From NCBI GenBank assembly GCA_020859875.1, contig JAJBVJ010000033.1:1-9519 (forward strand): a stretch of DNA of 9,519 bases, read 5' to 3'. The notes beneath the pieces are model-generated. The model searched no databases. It was given only the letters and a program-made list of their open reading frames with translations, and had not been told where the DNA came from. Below, piece by piece: positions 6,907 through 9,519 of the stretch. How positions within the stretch are numbered: position 1 is the first letter of the stretch; each line of letters begins with the position of its first letter. This stretch comes from Rikenellaceae bacterium (GTDB lineage: Bacteria; Bacteroidota; Bacteroidia; Bacteroidales; Rikenellaceae). Position numbers and translations under genes: made by a program.

Positions 6907-8844
6907 TTATTGTCCGCCCCCGTAATTTTCGATCATCTCGTTGATCCTTAATACCGCTCCCACACTCCAGGCCTGAGAGGGCGCACCGCGCTGGGCATGG
7001 GGCGGATCCCCGTCGTAAATTTCCGGTATCGACCCGATTCCGTAACTCTGGATGTCTTCCTCGAAGCCTTTAAGCAATTCTTTGGCTTCATCGAGGAACG
7101 CTTTACCGTAGAGTTTGAAGTTTGCCGCGGCGTAATGCTCGAGTAGCCAGGGCCATACCGTGCCCTGGTGGTATTGGCGGTCGCGGGTAGCCTGGTCACC
7201 GCCGTAACGCCCCTGGTAAAGCGGGTTGCGCGGGGAGAGGGTGCGCAGCCCCTTGGGGGTGAGCAGGTGCTGGCGGATCGTTTTTATGACCGAAAGGGCC
7301 TGCTGCTCGTCGAGCATGGTAAATTCCGTAGAGAGGGCGATCACCTGGTTGGGCCGGATAAAAAGGTTTTGACCCGATTCGTCCACATAGTCGGCAAGGT
7401 AGCCGTTTTCCCTATTCCAGAACATCTGGATGAAAGAGGATCTGATCTTCTCGGGCATATCCTTCCATTTTTCCGTGAATGTCTTGTCGCCGAATTCACC
7501 GGCAAGGCGAAGGGTGTAACAGATCGCATTATACCATAGGGCGTTGATCTCCACCTGGTAACCGTCCCGGCCAGTGACCGGTTTGCCGTCGACCACGGCA
7601 TCCATCCAGGTCATGGCATGGGTGGGATGGGAAGCCCATACGAGGTTCGTCTCGCCCACTTTGACATGATCTCCGATACCCCGGACATAGGCTTCGAGCA
7701 CCTCTTTCATGTGGGCGGAGTATTTTTCCCAGATTTTTTCCGAGCCGATATGTTTTTCGAGTTGCTGCAGCGTCCAGAAGAACCACAGGGGGGCATCCAC
7801 AGAGTTGTATGCCGTTCCCATATTGGGGAAAAGCCCATCTTTCATTTCACCGGTAAGTGTGTCGACCACGTCCATACATTCTTCCACCCGCCCTTGCGAG
7901 AGAGTGATACCGGGAAGGGCTATAAAGGTGTCCCTTCCCCAGCGCCCGAACCAGGGAAATCCGGCTATGACCTCGGCCCTGCCGCCCCTGCGGGCAACGA
8001 ACTGGCGTGCCGAATGGCGCAGGCAGGAGAGGAAATCTATTTTGTTCGACCTTTTGGCAAGCTCCGCCTCGAACAGACCTTCGATCGCGGAGGGGTCGGC
8101 CTCTTCGAACGAGCATGAGAAAATAATGCTCTCCCCCTTTTTGAGTTCGGTTTCGAAGAAACCGGGGGTGATAAGGTCTTCCTGGTAGGGATAACCCCTT
8201 TTCGCCTCTTCGGGATATTCGAACGAGTAGTACCAGTCCGGAGCGGGTACGAACTCCGCCGGACGGCTTGTTTGCATCGACAGCCACGGGAAATGTTCGT
8301 ATAGCCGTGCTTTTACCCCGGAGGGGATCGGATAAGTACGACCGTCCGCAAAGATATTGGCACGGGCGACCGTATGAGAATCCCGGAAAGCGAGGAACGG
8401 ACGCAGCCGCAGCCAGGTCTGGGAGCGAGCTTCCAAGAGTGTATACCTGATCATGAGCTGCGTTCTGGAATGGATCCAAAGCATCTCTTTGCGCAGCAGC
8501 ACCCCGCCTACCTTGTAAGTAATCGTTGGGGTGGGAGTGTAGTTGAAATCCGTGATGTATTTGTGTCCCCTGGGTTCGTAAAGGCCCGGGTAGCGGTGTA
8601 TGGCAAGGTTGAAGGACTGGTCGTGCTGGATTACCGTTTCGTCGAGAGACGAGAGCATGACATAATTTTTATCGTCCTTGAACTCCTCTATGGGACATAC
8701 CATCAATCCGTGGTATTTGCGGGTATTGCAGCAGACTATGGTCGTGCTCATATAACCTCCCGAGCGGTCGGTGCTGAGCATTTCACGCTGGAGGGAATAT
8801 TCTAAATTGCCCAGAAGGTCTTTTTCAAATTTCAAAACCGACAT
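6907..8844 (-). CDS. Glycogen debranching enzyme (amylo-alpha-1,6-glucosidase, GH133 type)
   Basis: The 645-residue protein releases alpha-1,6 branch glucose from glycogen. An N-terminal beta-rich GDE_N-like domain spans about 15-240 (RSGGYMSTT, NTRKYHGLMV). A C-terminal (alpha/alpha)6 catalytic domain (GDE_C) spans about 270-640 with the family signatures GFPWFGRWGRDTFIALPG (295-312), TWMDA (412-416), VEINALWYNA (431-440), YHQGTVWPW (558-566) and EIYDGDPP (608-615). D415 and E608 are the best candidates for the catalytic acids. Length fits the bacterial single-activity form rather than the bifunctional eukaryotic enzyme, which has an additional transferase domain. There is no signal peptide. 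It is the first gene of the leftward operon, with a promoter 52-82 bases upstream, and precedes the GT4 and GH57 genes. Confidence 0.95.
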   Translation of the reverse strand: MSVLKFEKDLLGNLEYSLQREMLSTDRSGGYMSTTIVCCNTRKYHGLMVCPIEEFKDDKNYVMLSSLDETVIQHDQSFNLAIHRYPGLYEPRGHKYITDFNYTPTPTITYKVGGVLLRKEMLWIHSRTQLMIRYTLLEARSQTWLRLRPFLAFRDSHTVARANIFADGRTYPIPSGVKARLYEHFPWLSMQTSRPAEFVPAPDWYYSFEYPEEAKRGYPYQEDLITPGFFETELKKGESIIFSCSFEEADPSAIEGLFEAELAKRSNKIDFLSCLRHSARQFVARRGGRAEVIAGFPWFGRWGRDTFIALPGITLSQGRVEECMDVVDTLTGEMKDGLFPNMGTAYNSVDAPLWFFWTLQQLEKHIGSEKIWEKYSAHMKEVLEAYVRGIGDHVKVGETNLVWASHPTHAMTWMDAVVDGKPVTGRDGYQVEINALWYNAICYTLRLAGEFGDKTFTEKWKDMPEKIRSSFIQMFWNRENGYLADYVDESGQNLFIRPNQVIALSTEFTMLDEQQALSVIKTIRQHLLTPKGLRTLSPRNPLYQGRYGGDQATRDRQYHQGTVWPWLLEHYAAANFKLYGKAFLDEAKELLKGFEEDIQSYGIGSIPEIYDGDPPHAQRGAPSQAWSVGAVLRINEMIENYGGGQ

Positions 8845-8895
8845 AGAGAGATGTTCTTAATATTGCAAATAATTTATACCGAGGTGTCATTACTG

Positions 8896-8926
8896 TAAAT
8901 GTAAAACATTTTTGTCAATTTTCAAA
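8896..8926 (-). promoter_or_regulatory. Bacteroidetes-type promoter of the glycogen operon
   Basis: On the minus strand TTTG (8926-8923) is followed, after exactly 19 bases, by TACATTTA (8903-8896), which matches the -7 consensus TAnnTTTG except at the last base. This is the best-formed two-part promoter in the window. Transcription should start near 8889-8892, giving a leader of about 45 bases before the debranching-enzyme ATG at 8844. Confidence 0.65.
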
Positions 8927-9167
8927 CTCGATTTACCGTACATCCGCACTTCGGCGGAAGACATAATTGTAAAAAGAGAAGAAATTTTCGGTGAAACCAC
9001 ACATTCAATGCAATCGGGCCGGGAAAATTAACGTTACCATAACAAATAGGGTTCCGTAATTTGCGGGCGGCGTATAAAAAATATGAAACTCTCAAGGCGA
9101 TGCTGCGGCCGGACGGAAGTGGACAGGACCGGTCTTGGAGGCAATAATACAAAATGAAAAATATCCC
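8927..9167. other. Intergenic spacer between divergent genes, no gene seen
   Basis: This is the main part of a 352-base gap between the debranching-enzyme and lipoprotein starts. It is AT-rich for the first half. The minus-strand reading frames that cross it give Cys- and Arg-rich peptides without family features, and I reject them. The only structures seen are a small hairpin (TCCGC / GCGGA around ACTTCG, 8943-8958) and an 8-base palindrome GACCGGTC at 9127-9134. The palindrome lies 33-40 bases before the lipoprotein -7 box and could be an operator, but nothing else supports that. Confidence 0.4.
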
Positions 9168-9175
9168 TATCTTTG
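9168..9175 (+). promoter_or_regulatory. -7 promoter box for the lipoprotein gene
   Basis: TATCTTTG matches the Bacteroidetes -7 consensus TAnnTTTG exactly and lies 21 bases before the ATG at 9197. I find no TTTG at the expected distance upstream (TAAT is there instead), so the promoter may need an activator or be weak. Confidence 0.5.
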
Positions 9176-9196
9176 CTCTTTAGAAAAAATCCCGAG

Positions 9197-9519
9197 ATGA
9201 GAAATATCTTTAAAGGAATCCCCTTGCTGGCCGGCTGCGTTCTGGCGGGATGCTCCACGGACAGTGCTACCGTCAGCGGAAGGCTCGTGGGCAACGACAA
9301 CCGGACGGTTTACCTCGAACAGGTACTTCCCGGTACACAAACTGTGGTGGATTCCGTCTCAACCGACGACAAAGGCTATTTCAGCCTCAATGTCAAACTT
9401 CCCGGCGGCCAGCCGACCATATATAACCTCATATGCCGGCAGGAGCGCATACCCCTTTTGATATTTCCCCGCGAAAAGGTGAAAATCCATGCGGTGGGAA
9501 GCCTCGCACGGAGTTATAC
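9197..9519 (+). CDS. Lipoprotein with DUF4369-like N-terminal domain (cut by window edge)
   Basis: The frame is open from ATG 9197 to the window end (107 residues). The start MRNIFKGIPLLAGCVLAGCSTDS is a lipoprotein signal. LAGC ends at C19, the likely lipidated residue; a second LAGC ending at C14 is also present but leaves a very short hydrophobic stretch. From about residue 26, VSGRLVGNDNRTVYLEQV and the following GYFSLNVKL strands resemble the DUF4369 domain. In Bacteroidetes that domain usually precedes a thioredoxin / AhpC-TSA-like domain, in proteins thought to act on periplasmic disulfides or reductants. The thioredoxin part would lie beyond the window, so this prediction is untested here. 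The residues after C19 (STDS) do not show the acidic signal that directs lipoproteins to the cell surface, so a periplasm-facing location is more likely. It has its own -7 box. Confidence 0.8.
   Translation, partial: MRNIFKGIPLLAGCVLAGCSTDSATVSGRLVGNDNRTVYLEQVLPGTQTVVDSVSTDDKGYFSLNVKLPGGQPTIYNLICRQERIPLLIFPREKVKIHAVGSLARSY

Noticed and set aside
7618..8118. Plus-strand frame antisense to the debranching-enzyme gene
   Set aside because: The opposite strand carries conserved GDE_C motifs across this stretch; the antisense product shows no motif.
8922..9152. 76-residue minus-strand frame upstream of the debranching-enzyme gene
   Set aside because: Cys/Arg-rich, no start context, overlaps the predicted promoter at 8896-8926, and no family resemblance.
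1..9519. CRISPR array, tRNA or rRNA genes, insertion sequences
   Set aside because: No regularly spaced repeats, no cloverleaf or rRNA-like stretches, and no transposase motifs or terminal inverted repeats were recognised on either strand.

Overview
The window looks like chromosomal DNA from a member of the Bacteroidetes, probably a Bacteroidales gut-type organism. Three things point there: promoters of the TTTG / TAnnTTTG type instead of -35/-10 boxes, start codons without clear Shine-Dalgarno sequences, and gene families typical of that phylum (an outer-membrane HExxH-plus-barrel protein, the debranching enzyme / GT4 / GH57 glycogen cluster, a DUF4369-like lipoprotein). Base composition is close to balanced. 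I cannot name the genus from sequence alone.

Left part (1-3531): a leftward gene is cut by the window edge and shows only a basic N-terminal tail. It diverges from a rightward pair: a SUI1/YciH-family translation factor (299-643), overlapped by ATGA with a 963-residue exported protein (640-3531). That protein combines a gluzincin-type HExxH domain, a propeller-like middle and a C-terminal outer-membrane beta-barrel. The two directions start from two identical, oppositely oriented TATATTTG boxes.

Middle (3532-4082): about 500 bases without an open gene hold the wreck of a voltage-gated cation channel of the ion-transport family (S4-S5 linker, S5, pore loop, S6, C-terminal tail). It reads through two stops and at least four frame changes. 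A perfect 19-bp stem-loop, rich in A on one side and T on the other, closes this region and serves as a terminator for both strands.

Right part (4092-8926): a leftward glycogen operon, transcribed from a well-formed promoter at 8896-8926 in the order GH133-type debranching enzyme, GT4 glycogen-synthase-like glycosyltransferase, GH57 alpha-amylase-like protein. All three lack signal peptides and should act together in the cytoplasm on stored alpha-glucan: chain extension (GT4), removal of branches (debranching enzyme) and internal cleavage or transfer (GH57).

Right edge (9168-9519): a rightward lipoprotein gene with its own -7 box begins and is cut by the window end. The most notable find is the channel pseudogene. 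No wholly new system is evident; the rest is best read as ordinary core Bacteroidetes genes with a few points worth checking.
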